A stretch of DNA of 64,000 nucleotides from Sporothrix humicola (Eukaryota; Ascomycota; Sordariomycetes; Ophiostomatales; Ophiostomataceae). Made by a program: the position numbers and the translations under genes. The notes beneath the pieces were generated by a model, which worked only from the letters and a program-made list of their open reading frames with translations, was not told the DNA's origin and ran no database searches. Shown here piece by piece: positions 31,199-42,061 of the stretch; position 1 is the first letter of the stretch, and every line of letters begins with the position of its first letter. The DNA lies in the NCBI GenBank assembly GCA_021396245.1, contig WNYE01000032.1, positions 186,001 to 250,000 of the forward strand, given 5' to 3'.

Positions 31199-31341
31199 GC
31201 ACATAGAAGGTAGACAACATAATGCGAGAGACGATTTGGATGAGACAATATATTGCACAAGTCTGATTATAAACTAAGGCCCATCCTCCAGGCTCACCAT
31301 GTGGAGCAAACTATATTTTGTGACACTCGATCACAACCACT

Positions 31342-33117
31342 CTAATAGATGTACCGGAAGTTGAGGTTCTCGCGGTCAGTCATGTCCTCAAAGGCGGTGG
31401 CATCGAGATCGTGGCGATCCTGGTGATGGGTCTGGTCGATGCCCTGCAGACGGTCGCGGCGCTTGTTCTCAGTGGAGAGCAGGAAGCGCAGGGCGATGAC
31501 GACGAAAAACTCGAGGATCAGGACAACAATCATGCTCCAGAAGCCCAGAGGGTACGTCGGGTACTGGCTCGTCTTGTAGAAGAAGGGGCCGGCAATATTG
31601 CCCGCACAATATCCAATGAACATACAGGCCGACGTGACCACTTTCTTGGTGTGGCCGCCGATGTTAGCCGTCTGCAGTGACAGCAGCAGCACAAACGAGG
31701 CGTTGAGGGAGCCGGTCAGATAGTAGCAGATCAGGCGTCCGACCCGTTGGTGCTCGGGCACGAAACGGAGACCAAAAGCACCGGCGAGAGTGGGGAGGAT
31801 AAAAAGAGCAAGGACAAAGCAGCGGTTGTTAGGAGGCAGGCGGTCATTGATCCAGACGCCGAGGAGAATGGACAGGAAGATAAAAGCTCCATAAGGAATA
31901 TTCATAAGAGTGGTGGTCACTAGATAGTTAGTGGGAGGTTAAAAAAAGAAGATAAGAGGGGGGGGGGGAAGAAAATCAAAGGAAAGAAACACAGGGGGAA
32001 AGAAAGCACTCACAAGTATCAAAACCAAAGCCTTTAATGATGAGCGTGCCAAAGTTGGTGGTGCCGCCGTTGAGGACGGCCTGGCAAAACGCAATCATGA
32101 CAAAGAAGTATGTCTTGTAGTCGAGGAATGCCTCAAGCATCTGTCTGGGCTTGAACGTCTTGTTCTCAATGCCCGTCTGGTTGTCTCTGAGACGCTCGAC
32201 AGCAATTCTGCGCTCGCGGTCGGTGAGGTTGAAGACCCAGTGAGACAGCGGCGCCGGCTTGGCCACGGGGTTGTCGGGCAGCACGAGCACAATAATAATG
32301 CCCCAGGCTGTGCAGATAGCACCGATTATCAAAAACTCGTAGCGCCACGACGCCAGGTGGCCGCGGATCTGGCCGATGCCGTAACCAAGAAGACCGCCGA
32401 GGGCAACACCAAGACCAACGGCCGTGTACCACAGGCCAATCTTGATGGGCTGTTCGCGGCGAGTGTACCACATGCTTGTGATGAGGATAAACGCCGGGTC
32501 GGCGACGGCCTCGACAGCACCGCCAAGAACACGCAGGGCCGCCAGACTGGCAAAATTGTTGCAGGCAGCCTGGGCCATCAGCAGCACGCCCCAGAGCATA
32601 ATGTTGACGCCGAGGTACTTGGCCACAGGCAGGCGCTGAAGCAGCAAATTCGACGGCAGGGCCCAGAACAGGAAGCCAAAGTAGAAAAGCGAGGACAGCC
32701 AACTGTAGTCGGTGCCCTGGAGCTTGAGGTCTTCCTGGATGCCAAACACGGCAGCATACGAGAGAGTAGTCTTGTCGATCTGAGCGCGTTAGTAGGCTTG
32801 CTCCTGAGGACATCCAATCAATAAATCAATATTGTCCTCCATCGACCATGGGAACTCACAAAGAAGAAAATGTAGGAGATGGCACACATGGGGAGCAGCA
32901 GGCAGTCAATCTTGCGCACCAGCCGCTTCTCTTCCTCAGGATCAATGTCCTCGCCAATCTCGTCGACGCCAGCAAACAGAGCCAGAGCAACATCGCCGTG
33001 GCCAGCCACCACATTAGCCAGCTTATTCATGTCCTTTTCGGTGTCGATATTGCCAGAGTCGACCCGAGTGCTCTCAACCTCGGCCACAGCCGCCTTGGGG
33101 ATATCTTCAGAAGCCAT
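31342..33117 (-). CDS. MFS permease of the Dal5/ACS (anion:cation symporter) family
   Basis: Three exons join in frame: 33117-32860, 32779-32014 and 31919-31342, with introns of 80 nt (donor GTGAGT, branch CTAAC) and 94 nt (donor GTGAGT, branch CTAAC; it contains an 11-base G run on the plus strand at 31958-31968). The product has 533 residues with about 12 membrane segments. The first exon ends in LVRKIDCLLLPMCAISYIFF and continues as IDKTTLSYAAVFGIQEDLKL, the classic start of the Dal5/Tna1/Yct1 family. GVEAV-like VLGGAVEAVADPAFILITSM, WYTRREQPIKIGLWY and TTLMNIPYGAFIFLSILLGV also fit. Such permeases import organic anions (allantoate, nicotinate, pantothenate, sugar acids) with protons. The substrate is not determined; the neighbouring galactonate dehydratase suggests a sugar acid. 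A CGGAAAAG site lies about 500 bp upstream. Confidence 0.92.
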
Positions 33118-33614
33118 GACTGAAGACTGAGCAAAACAAAATAAAGTGATGGGATGGGGGGAAAGATGGAGTAAGAGAGATGGTCAAGAACAGGTCGAAT
33201 AAGAGAAACGAATCAAACACGACGCCACCCTATATACCAGATCAGCATCCGTGGCCAAGATTCTCATCCGGGGAAGAAGAGACTGAGAGAGTAAGGTACC
33301 GCGTGAGGTTCCAATGGAAATGCGCGCAATGCGTGGAAACGTGGAAATACCGTGGTCAGTCGACTCAAGTCAGGCCAGGGTGAACCGGTTGAGTTGAGCG
33401 TGTTGCCATGGTCTCAACTCAGTATATGTCGTGGTCATCCTCTCTTTTGCCTGTCGACAATGGAAAAGGGGAGAGGGAAAAGACCAGAGGCGCCCAAGAC
33501 GCCTCCTTGTGAGGCCAGAACGCTAGTGCCATTCTTCCCCATGGGGTTGGCATATGGACAATGGATGCGGAGAAAGTAGCCTTGGCCTTGGATTGTGCGT
33601 TCCGAATAAGTTCA

Positions 33615-33623
33615 CTTTTCCGA
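33615..33623 (-). promoter_or_regulatory. TCGGAAAAG site 6 (inverted)
   Basis: It reads CTTTTCCGA on the plus strand, 498 bp upstream of the Dal5-type permease start and 1.6 kb upstream of the aldo-keto reductase. Confidence 0.4.
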
Positions 33624-33786
33624 AGCTTTCTGAGTGCCAAGTAGGAAAAGCACGTTAGCAGGGGCATGTGGTGATGACTGATAAATGCAGTGCTTTTGGT
33701 TCCAGCATTGTTCAAGCATCCCCTCAGAATAAAACGTTCTTTACGTGATATGAGCGATTATGTAAGTTTGTCTCTGCTTTATTCGC

Positions 33787-33823
33787 TTCTGAGGTTCTGA
33801 GGTTCTGAGGTTCTGAGGTTCTG
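33787..33823. repeat. Tandem repeat of TTCTGAGG (4.6 copies)
   Basis: The 8-bp unit is repeated without mismatch from 33787; it ends in a partial unit TTCTG. It is a minisatellite-like tract in the promoter side of the permease gene. Confidence 0.9.
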
Positions 33824-35200
33824 TACAACGTACTCCGTCCTCAATGGACTACACTGTTGTGATCAAGAGGATGGGTTTGCAAGAAAGTCTTGACTTGGTT
33901 GTTTTTATTTTTAATTTATTTTTATGTGAATTAAATCGTTTCTATTTCGATTAATTAATTCTTTCTTTTTTCCTGCCTTTTTTCTAAAAAAGGGAAGAAA
34001 GCAAACAAGGAAAATAAATAAGGCGAGGACTGTTGTTGTAAACTACTTTTTAGCTAGAGTATCATTTTGACTACAGGAAACAAAAGACAAAAAAAATCAA
34101 AAAAAAAATCAAAGGTGGAATGAGATGATACAATAATAAGGTGAATGTTGGGCGATATGCAATCACCTAATCAGTCATTATCATCCAAGCCATCACAAAT
34201 TGTTCTAGAAGAGCTTTGCCTTAAACAACAACTTTTCTTATTTGCCAAGTCCCGTGATTATTCGCCGCAAATACAAGGTTCTCTCCTCATCTCACAAGCA
34301 CTTCGTCTAATTCTTCATATCTTATCATTTTGCTGCATTTGTTCCGTACTTTCGTCATACTTCGTCTCACTTCTTACCCCTCGTCTCACTCTTCAACGAA
34401 TTTCTTGGCACGCAACAATACAACACGCAAATCCATGTAACAATAAACATGTGATTAAGCCCCAACCCCAGAATGTCTGCACCGTGATGACTTGGAATTC
34501 TGTTCAGAAAAAAGGGCCAAAAAAAACCCGCCCAACCTGCCAAAATGCCATAAGTGTAAATTTATATGTTTTATGCAAAGTACCTGGATGGATCACAGCC
34601 AATGCATTTGTTTTCACGGTTGTACGACATACACGATCGTGCCTTCCCTCCCCACTTGGCTCCGTGGCCGACGGAGACAAGCAGCGGACGGATAAATCCC
34701 CTCCAAAAGCCGCCAAAACCGCCAAAGGAAATCCCCTAGAACGCTACCCACTTCGGTCTTTCCCTGCCCGACGCAGCGGGGCACGCAACTTGGCGTCGGA
34801 CGGCGGTGTCGGAGCTTCCCTATTTGCGCCTATTGCACCTTCTGTGCAAGATGCAGGAAACGTCTGACAGCAAGAACAAAGGTACGGATCGTCATTTCCA
34901 CGGCTCTCGGGGAAAGTGGGCCGAGAGTGGTGTTGGAGGGGGAAGGCACAACGTATGCGTATACTGGCAGCGGGTCGGGGAAGGTACGATGGGCAGCTCT
35001 TGTCTAATGTGTCTAATATGAGGTGATTGGACTATCAGGGTGCTGACAGGGTCTTGCCTGGCATTCAAATAAATGGGAAAACGAGGGGCAGAGTAAACAA
35101 CTTTCCCTTTTCAACTTTACTTTCCACGACTTTTTACTACTTTTCCACGCAACTTCACCTGAACTCCCAATTCGACCTCACCTTCACCAACATCAACAAA

Positions 35201-36297
35201 ATGGTTCTCCAGACTTCCGTCAAGCTCAACTCGGGCTACGAAATTCCCACAATCGGCCTGGGCACATGGGTGAGTGTCATTTTCTCTTTCAAACATTACT
35301 CTATATCCGTCGACTTCGACTAACAAGAACAGCTCTCCAAGCCCAACGAGGTCAAGAACGCCGTCGAGGCTGCTCTGCGCGCGGGCTACCGCCACATTGA
35401 CGGCGCCGCCATTTACGAGAACGAGGTGGAGGTCGGCGACGGCATCAAGGCCTCGGGTGTTGACCGCAAGGAGATTTTCGTAAGTCCCAAGACTATCTAC
35501 ATTAGTCGTCACTTTCCTTCTTTTGACTAACTCCCCTCCTCTCCTAGCTCACTGGTAAGGTCTGGAACACGCACCACCGCCCCGAGGATGTCGAGCGCCA
35601 CCTCGACCAGACGCTCTCTGAGCTGCAGACCGACTACCTCGATCTGTACCTGATCCACTGGCCGGCCGCCTTCCGCTTCCAGGGCGACAAGACGTACTAC
35701 CCCGTCAACGCCGAGGGCGCGTTCGACCTGGACGACGTGCCAATTTCCGAGACCTGGAAGGCCATGGAGGCGCTCGTCGCCAAGGGCAAGGTCCGGTCCA
35801 TTGGCGTCTCGAACTTTACGCGCGAGCGCATCGAGAAGCTGTGGGAGACGGCCAAGATCCGCCCCGCCGTCAACCAGATCGAGGCGCACCCGTACCTCCA
35901 GCAGAAGGAGTTCTTGCAGTGGCAAAAGGACAACGGCATTGTCGTCGAGGCGTACAGCCCCATGGGCAACAACATCTACGGCAAGCCGCGTGCCATTGAC
36001 GACCCCAAGGTCATTGACCTGGCCAAGTCCCTGGATCTCGAGCCCGCCCAGCTGCTCGTGAGCTGGTCCATCCAGCGCGGCACCGTCGTCCTGCCCAAGT
36101 CCATTACGCCCTCGCGCATCCAGTCCAACCTGGTCGTCAAGGAGCTGCCCCAGAGCGCCATCGACACGCTCGAGGCCCTCGACACGAACACGCGCTACAA
36201 CTGCCCCAAGCGCTGGGGCTACAACATCTTTGGCGAGTGGTCTGACGCCGAGATCAAGGCCGCCGTCGACGAGTTTGTTGCATCGAAGAAGCAGTAA
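35201..36297 (+). CDS. Aldo-keto reductase (Gcy1/Gre3/xylose-reductase-like)
   Basis: Three exons, 35201-35269, 35333-35479 and 35548-36297, are separated by introns of 63 and 68 nt (donors GTGAGT and GTAAGT, branches CTAAC); the product has 321 residues. This is a cytosolic NADPH-dependent aldehyde reductase of the (beta/alpha)8 AKR superfamily. The catalytic tetrad is complete: D46 and Y51 in HIDGAAIYENE, K76 in LTGKVWN, and H109 in LYLIHWP. KGKVRSIGVSNF, NQIEAHPYLQQKEF and the NADPH-binding VVLPKSITPSRIQSN are standard. Possible substrates include glyceraldehyde, dihydroxyacetone, pentoses or uronic acids; fungal galacturonate and glyceraldehyde reductases belong to this family. Position between the anion permease and galactonate dehydratase, with DHA kinase 9 kb away, would suit glyceraldehyde or glycerol metabolism, but no CGGAAAAG site was seen in its proximal promoter. 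Confidence 0.94.
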
Positions 36298-37189
36298 AGC
36301 AGCAGACGGGGTGGCGGGTTATGAGAAGTCAAAGAGGGGAACGGAGACGGACGGGGAAAATATGTGCCGACGATATCTCAATGTTTCATAGACAAATACG
36401 ATACACGCAAAACGAGGGTAGTACTGTGTATGCATATTCGTGCATACATGTGTGGCTCGTATGCCGTGTCGACACGAGACGTAAAGATACACTGCAGTGT
36501 TGCATCGTGGCTCGCAACTAGTGTTGAAAGCGTTTGTGGTTCAGTGCATCGGAGAACAGTTGGAGACGGTCTCCTATGACGGAGTCTGGCGTCGTTTTTT
36601 CAAAGCCACAAACAACTAGTGAAAATTGGTGGTCGTTCCGTCGGAAAAGTGACGGAAAACCAGGGTTGCCGCAATGGGTATCCCGTAATAACGGAGAAGT
36701 GGTCGACGTAATAGACAGTCGAACTGGCGAAACTGGAGACAAGAACGATTGGAGTTTAATTGGATCCAAATTGTCGAGTAGACAGTATTAACTGGAGAAA
36801 TGGGGTCGAAAGACTGGAGAATGTGCCTGGACTTTGATTTTGTTGAAACGGTGAACCCCGCACGCATTGAGCTGCCCGCGGATACCCTCCGAAAGCCGAA
36901 CCGATTCCAACTGCCTTTTCTGGACCATGTAATAATTGAAGGTAAATCATTGTACCGGAGCGCCGACATCGTTTATTGGTGGCCGACATCGTCTTTTGGG
37001 GTAATCTGGGGTTGCGTTATGTAAAGCTGTGTCGAGTCGAATTGAGAGGTGTCAACTTGAACTTTGTCCTAGCAACTCAGAATCAAACTTTCAAGACTTG
37101 ACTTACAGAAACAGGCTGCTCTTGCTCGAATCGCATCGCCGACAGATTTCTCCATAAACTACCCAAAATACAAGTCACCCACCGATATC
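36298..37189. other. Intergenic region upstream of the galactonate dehydratase gene
   Basis: This 0.9-kb gap contains the 3' flank of the aldo-keto reductase and the promoter of the dehydratase gene. TCGGAAAAG occurs at 36641-36649 and a related CGGAAAA at 36653-36659. No gene is supported. Confidence 0.45.
36641..36649 (+). promoter_or_regulatory. TCGGAAAAG site 7
   Basis: It lies 549 bp upstream of the dehydratase start codon. A second CGGAAAA follows 11 bp downstream in the same orientation, giving a direct repeat. Confidence 0.4.
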
Positions 37190-38392
37190 ATGGGCAAAAT
37201 CGCCACCATGGAGTGGTTCCGGGTGCCGCCCCGTTGGCTGTTCGTCAAGATCACCGACGAGGCTGGCAATGTCGGCTGGGGTGAAGCGTCGCTTGAAGGC
37301 CACTCACAAGCCGTCGAGGGCTGTCTTGACGCTTGGTTCGAGCGGTACAAGGGATTTGAAGCAGAGTGAGTATGCGGGCGAAGCAAGACGAGAACAAGAT
37401 CAATATTAACGTCCGCCAGCGACATTGAGCACATTTGGCAAATGTCGTGGAGAACAAGCTTCTACCGCGGCGGCCCCGTCATGATGAGCGCGCTTTCGGG
37501 CATCGACATTGCCCTCTGGGACCTCAAGGCCCGCAAACTCGGCGTCCCTATCCACCAGCTGCTGGGTGGCAAGTTGCGCACAAAACTGCGCGTCTATGCC
37601 TGGATCGGCGGCGACCGCCCAGACGATGTCGAGAAGCAGGCAACGGCTCGTCGTGACCAGGGCTTCCGGGCTGTCAAGATGAACGGTACCGAAGATTTGG
37701 GCTGGCTCGATGTGCCCTCGGCTCTTGATGGCTGTGTTGCGCGCGTCAAGGCCGTCAAAGATCTGGGCATGGACGTGGGTGTCGACTTCCACGGCCGAGT
37801 CCACAAGCCCATGGCCAAGCAGCTCGCCAAAGCCCTGGAGCCGCACCGCCCACTGTTCATCGAGGAGCCCCTGTTGTCGGAGCACCCCACGGGTATCGAA
37901 GAACTCAAGGCTCTGACGAGCATCCCGATTGCCCTCGGCGAACGTCTGCACAGCCGCTGGGACGTGCGCCCCCTAATTCCGCATGTCGACATTCTGCAGC
38001 CCGACGTGTGCCATGTCGGTGGTATCTCGGAGCTGCGCCGTATCGCTGCCCTCGCCGAGACCTATGACGTCGCTCTGGCACCGCATTGTCCGCTGGGTCC
38101 CATTGCTCTGGCGGCGTGTGTACAGGTCGACCTGGCCAGCCCCAACTTTGCCATCCAGGAGATGAGCCTGGGCATCCACTACAATGCCCAAAACGGCTCG
38201 CAGCAGGACCTGACGAGCTACACACACAACCCCGAGGTGTGGAAGGTCGAGGACGGCTACATCCAGATGCTGACAGGGCCTGGGCTGGGCATTGAGATTG
38301 ACGAGGAGCAGGTGCGACGGCTGGCCAAGGATGCAAAGCCCTGGACATCGCCCGGCTTCATCGGTCCTGGCGGTGAGATTCGTGAGTGGTAG
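37190..38392 (+). CDS. dgoD: D-galactonate dehydratase (DgoD-like, enolase superfamily)
   Basis: Two exons, 37190-37365 and 37420-38392, flank a 54-nt intron (donor GTGAGT, acceptor CGCCAG) and give 382 residues, the same length as bacterial DgoD. The protein should convert D-galactonate to 2-keto-3-deoxy-D-galactonate. Near the N-terminus FRVPPRWLFVKITDEAGNVG resembles DgoD closely, and the barrel carries the expected residues: D181 and H183 in VDFHGR, E207 in FIEEPL, E233 in ALGERLHSRW, D254 in LQPD and H281 in LAPHCPLGPIALAA. The C-terminal GIHYN and LTGPGLGIEIDEEQV also match. Similarity to bacterial DgoD is high along the whole length, so ancient transfer is possible, though the intron shows it is settled in the fungal genome. 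A related L-galactonate dehydratase function is less likely because those fungal proteins are longer. Confidence 0.92.
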
Positions 38393-38673
38393 ACGGAAAT
38401 TAGTGGTGTAACACCAGACTCAAAATAGTACAAAAGAACCAAAAATGTATTTGAACGGCCGTAATGGATGTGTATATAACAACATGAAAAGCAAACGCAG
38501 AAAGGATATAGTTCAATACAAAGAAAAGCCAATAATCCAAGAAGTGACCCAACGCAGGTAAAAGAGAAAAGGAAACACACAAACAACCATGGTATCGATA
38601 ATAATTCTGATCCCAACGCAATTACAATAATACTTTCAAAAACACACTAAAAATTAACTCAAAAATAGGCGTT

Positions 38674-40471
38674 CTAAGCCGGCTTGTGGGAAATGTCGTC
38701 GAGAGACTGAGACATCCTCTTCCGTGCTGGGCTTCCGTGGCTGTCCGAGGCAGCACTGTTTGTCGACAGGTTGGATGCTTCCTTCTTGGGTGGTCTCTGC
38801 CGGACAGGTGTGCCGTCAGTTGGTGACGAAGGTGAGCGTGCCGTGGCCACTGCCGAGTCTTTGCCCTTGTTGGTCTTCCTAGGCGAGGAAGGGCTGCCTG
38901 TCCGTGCTTGTGATTTGTTATTGTTCTGTTTCCGGCTGGGTGTAGGAGGGATAATAGGTTCGGCTTCGTCCTCTTCGTCGTCATAATCATCATTGTCGTC
39001 GAATTCATCGTCAAAGTCGTCATCTTCGCCGTCTTCCCCCGGCTCCTTGATTATGCTCTTGCGGTTGTTGGCAGACTTTGACGGGGTAGGTGTTGATGTC
39101 CGGCTGGGAGCTTTGTTCTGCTTGCCCTTGTCCTTGCTGTCTGACAGTGTTGATGAGGCATCTTTCGAATCTTTCGTATCGTTTGTATCCTTTGTGTCTT
39201 TCGTTTCCTTAGTGTCCTTATTGGCAGTGTTGGTGGTCGTGACAGCTTCCACGGGAATCGATGCCAGCTTGGACGTCTCCTTGCTAAAGCTGACCTCCTC
39301 GGGCTCTTTCTTCACAATCGGCTCCTTCTTCACGCTCGAGAGTTCCTTCTTGATTGGAGCGGGGTTGCTGGTCTCTTTCTTCGGCTCGATGCGCTGAACC
39401 GACCGTTGACGAGACGTGCCATTGGATCCCGTGTCTGACCGTCCTGTGTTGTAGCCTTCGTCCTTGTTGGCGGCAAACACTATGCCCACCACAACGAACA
39501 CGGCCACCATGAATACCACCTCGATCAACCACCACGTCGTCGTCAGCAGCAGGAACGAAAAGACCCGGTGGTGGTACATCAGCCAACGCAGGCCGCGAAG
39601 CTTGGCCGAGAATACAACCTCCACCCCGTATGTCTGCAGCTCGTGCTCACCACCGGTGCGCAGCTCCAGGTATAGCACGGCCGGCAGAACAGCATTGGGC
39701 CCACCGGAGCCCGAGAACGTCAGCGATTCCGCCATAGGGACGACCAGGCGTGTGCGGGAGGCGGCTTCGGGAGAGAAAAAGTGCACCGGCAGCAGCGTCA
39801 AGCGCGTCGCCCGGGCCACCAGTGGGTCCGTATACGCCAGAAGACCGGGCCGTGCCGCCGCAAAGAGCAACTTTTTGCCGCCCGACTCTAGGAAATCGCG
39901 TGGGTTTGCGGGCGGGAGACGTGCTGCCGCCGCAATGGCCGCAGAAGAGCTGCTCACACTACTGGCGGCCAAGGCGAGCTCGACCATGAAGTTGCCGACG
40001 GCCAGATTGTTGGGCGAGCGGGGCACCGACAGCACGACGGACACGTCGTAGGCCTGATCGACCTTGAGGTTGAGGTCGCGCAGATCGGTGAGGGCAAACG
40101 GGTGGTGGTGGGGGTGTGCGCCGAGGTGCTGCTGGATGGCCGTTTCGGCCGCAAAGAGTCGGCTGCCGGCTTTTGTGCTCGCAGTCGAGGGAAAAGGCGG
40201 CGCTTGGGAGTATTGCAGGTGCACAGGCGCCGAGCGCACCCGATGTGGCACATATTCGTTGTAGAAGCCCAGGTAGCCAATAATAGCTATGCCGTAGAGG
40301 ATCGCAGATGTGATCGTGAGGAGAGTCGCGTAAATGTAGGTGCGCCGAGCCGTTTTGGACGTCACCGCCCGGTAGGCGTCGCCGACCGCTGAGAAAATGG
40401 ACTGTCCGCAAAGGTTAGAAGGTGTGACAAGGGTCTCGGTAAGTCATACTGTCAAACATTTGGCTCACCAT
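38674..40471 (-). CDS. SEI1: Seipin (lipid-droplet biogenesis protein)
   Basis: The main exon is 40401-38674. The start is best explained by an exon made of the ATG alone (40471-40469) followed by a 67-nt intron (40402-40468; donor GTGAGC, branch CTAAC, acceptor GGACAG), giving MSIFSAVGDAYRAVTSKTAR and 576 residues. Seipin is an ER membrane protein at ER-lipid droplet contacts. Two membrane segments are visible: YIYATLLTITSAILYGIAII (about 23-50) and VFSFLLLTTTWWLIEVVFMV (about 275-310). The luminal domain between them has DLNLKVDQAYDVSVVLSVPR, NLAVGNFMVELALAA and VLYLELRTGGEHELQTYGVE, as in fungal seipins. The cytosolic tail is long and low-complexity, with repeated TKD/TND units (KDTKETKDTKDTNDTKDSKD), a basic block and an acidic block (EDGEDDDFDDEFDDNDDYDD). 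Confidence 0.88.
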
Positions 40472-42061
40472 TGTGTAAGTCGCGTCCGAAATAAAGATGA
40501 AGCTCGTGAAGTTTAGTTTTGCATCGTCAACAAAATATGGGTTTGCGACACTTCGGGGCGCGAAGCGATTGGCAGTTGGCGAGATCAGCAGAAGATCGAA
40601 GAAAACGCAGCGCGTCGTTCCATTTATGTACCGCGTCTCTGGTGGGTTCGCAAACGAAGGGGAATTCGTAACAAAGACAGAAAACAGGTTGTGACAAGTT
40701 GAAGGGAAACGAGGGAGGGACGCACAACAGCGGCACAAGAGGCCAAGATGGCAGGAGAGCAAGCTTGTGACTGTGGCGTCAGAGGGAGGGAGACAAAGCT
40801 TCTAGCGTGGCAGCTGGCAGGAGCGACGGGCGCTGTTGTATGACGACACCCACCACACCACACCAGCGTCAGCCAGTCAGCCAATCGATCCTTCTCCAGT
40901 TAAATTCCCCAGCAAACAGCGCCGGCCGTCGCGCCTTCCCAGTTCATTCCAAGAAAACTCATTCATTCTCAACACCATAAATGAAATCCTTGCAGACTGT
41001 GACGTTTTCAACGGAAACGGCAGGCGCGATCTTGAACCCTCAACGCTTGTCGTTTTAAATGCATACGCCATTGAATTAGCTTAAGCGAGTAGAGCTCTTC
41101 AGATGAAAGAGTTGACGAGACTCACAAGCTCAGGATGGTGGGGCAGCCTGGCATCGAGGACAACTAACATCTTCATCTGCAGCTCTGCTTCTCAATATGG
41201 TTTTGATAGTATGCATTTGACCTGCTAACTACGATGTACAGTTTGTATAAACTTTCGTTGGCGAAACTCTTTATTAGCGGGATACTTTTGGCTGTGGCAA
41301 GAACCCTAATAAATACCGGTCGTTCCTTCCACCTCCGCCCTCACTAGCAATAGGTCTAACAGTCAACGGCCAGGCACGCGACATCTTGAAGTATTTGCAG
41401 TAACTAATATATAAAATGTCAAATAAATCCACGAGGTAAAGCAACCTAGGTGCTCGCCTCGCCCTTTGGTCGTATTTTAGGTACGCTGCGACAAGAGCTG
41501 ATAACGGCTCGTAGTTCTTGCCCTGTCCAGCGCGTCTTGCCGCTAGCTCGTCGCTCCTTCCCCGCCAATCCCAATCGGCGGGTCTCAACCCACTGCATTC
41601 TCAGCCTCTGCAAAAGCCCGCCCGGGTGTTGGCCGACCTCGTTTTCTTGCCTCTCCCGCCCTTGCGCTTTTCGCCCTTTATCCTCTACCTCCCGATCCCG
41701 ACCTCCCGTCTTCAACCACCCATCGGCCTTCCGCCAAGCGATCCCGGCCCATCACTGCCGTTGACTTTACGACCGCACGCTGCGTACCTCTCCAATCACA
41801 CCGCATCCCTGCCCCCGCAATCGCTATTTGCGTCGCTGTAGGGCGTCTTCCAAAGCCCCCTCGACCCCGCCTTCGTGTCGCCAGCCTCGAGATCGGACCC
41901 CTGCTCGCCCACCAAAGAGCACGAGACCATCGCCAACACACATCTACAAGCTCTCTCAGACTATTTCCGAGGCATTCTGGGCCGCTGCAGCTTGCAGGCC
42001 CGCACCACAACCCCTCTCACACCGATATCATCCCCCTCCTTTCAGACATAGATTGCCGTAG
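40472..42061. other. Divergent promoter region, seipin (-) and SNF4 (+)
   Basis: This 1.6-kb gap contains the leaders of both genes. The part before the SNF4 ATG (about 41500-42060) is C-rich and pyrimidine-rich. An open frame runs upstream of the seipin ATG to 40762 but looks like leader sequence. No other gene is supported. Confidence 0.4.

Larger units (their letters stand above)
33118..35200. other. Intergenic region, permease (-) and aldo-keto reductase (+)
   Basis: This 2.1-kb divergent gap holds a CGGAAAAG site (33615-33622 inverted), an 8-bp tandem repeat (33787-33823), a strongly AT-rich patch (about 33893-33965) and a C/T-rich leader before the reductase ATG. An open frame at 34145-34867 has no family features and is not annotated. 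Confidence 0.45.

Noticed and set aside
34145..34867. A 240-codon open frame on the plus strand between the permease and the AKR gene
   Set aside because: Mixed composition, no domain, AT-rich start and no splice or leader signals typical of the real genes here.
40472..40762. A start for seipin further upstream in the frame of the ATG exon
   Set aside because: The translation of this stretch has no similarity to seipin N-termini and looks like leader; the ATG-only exon is simpler.
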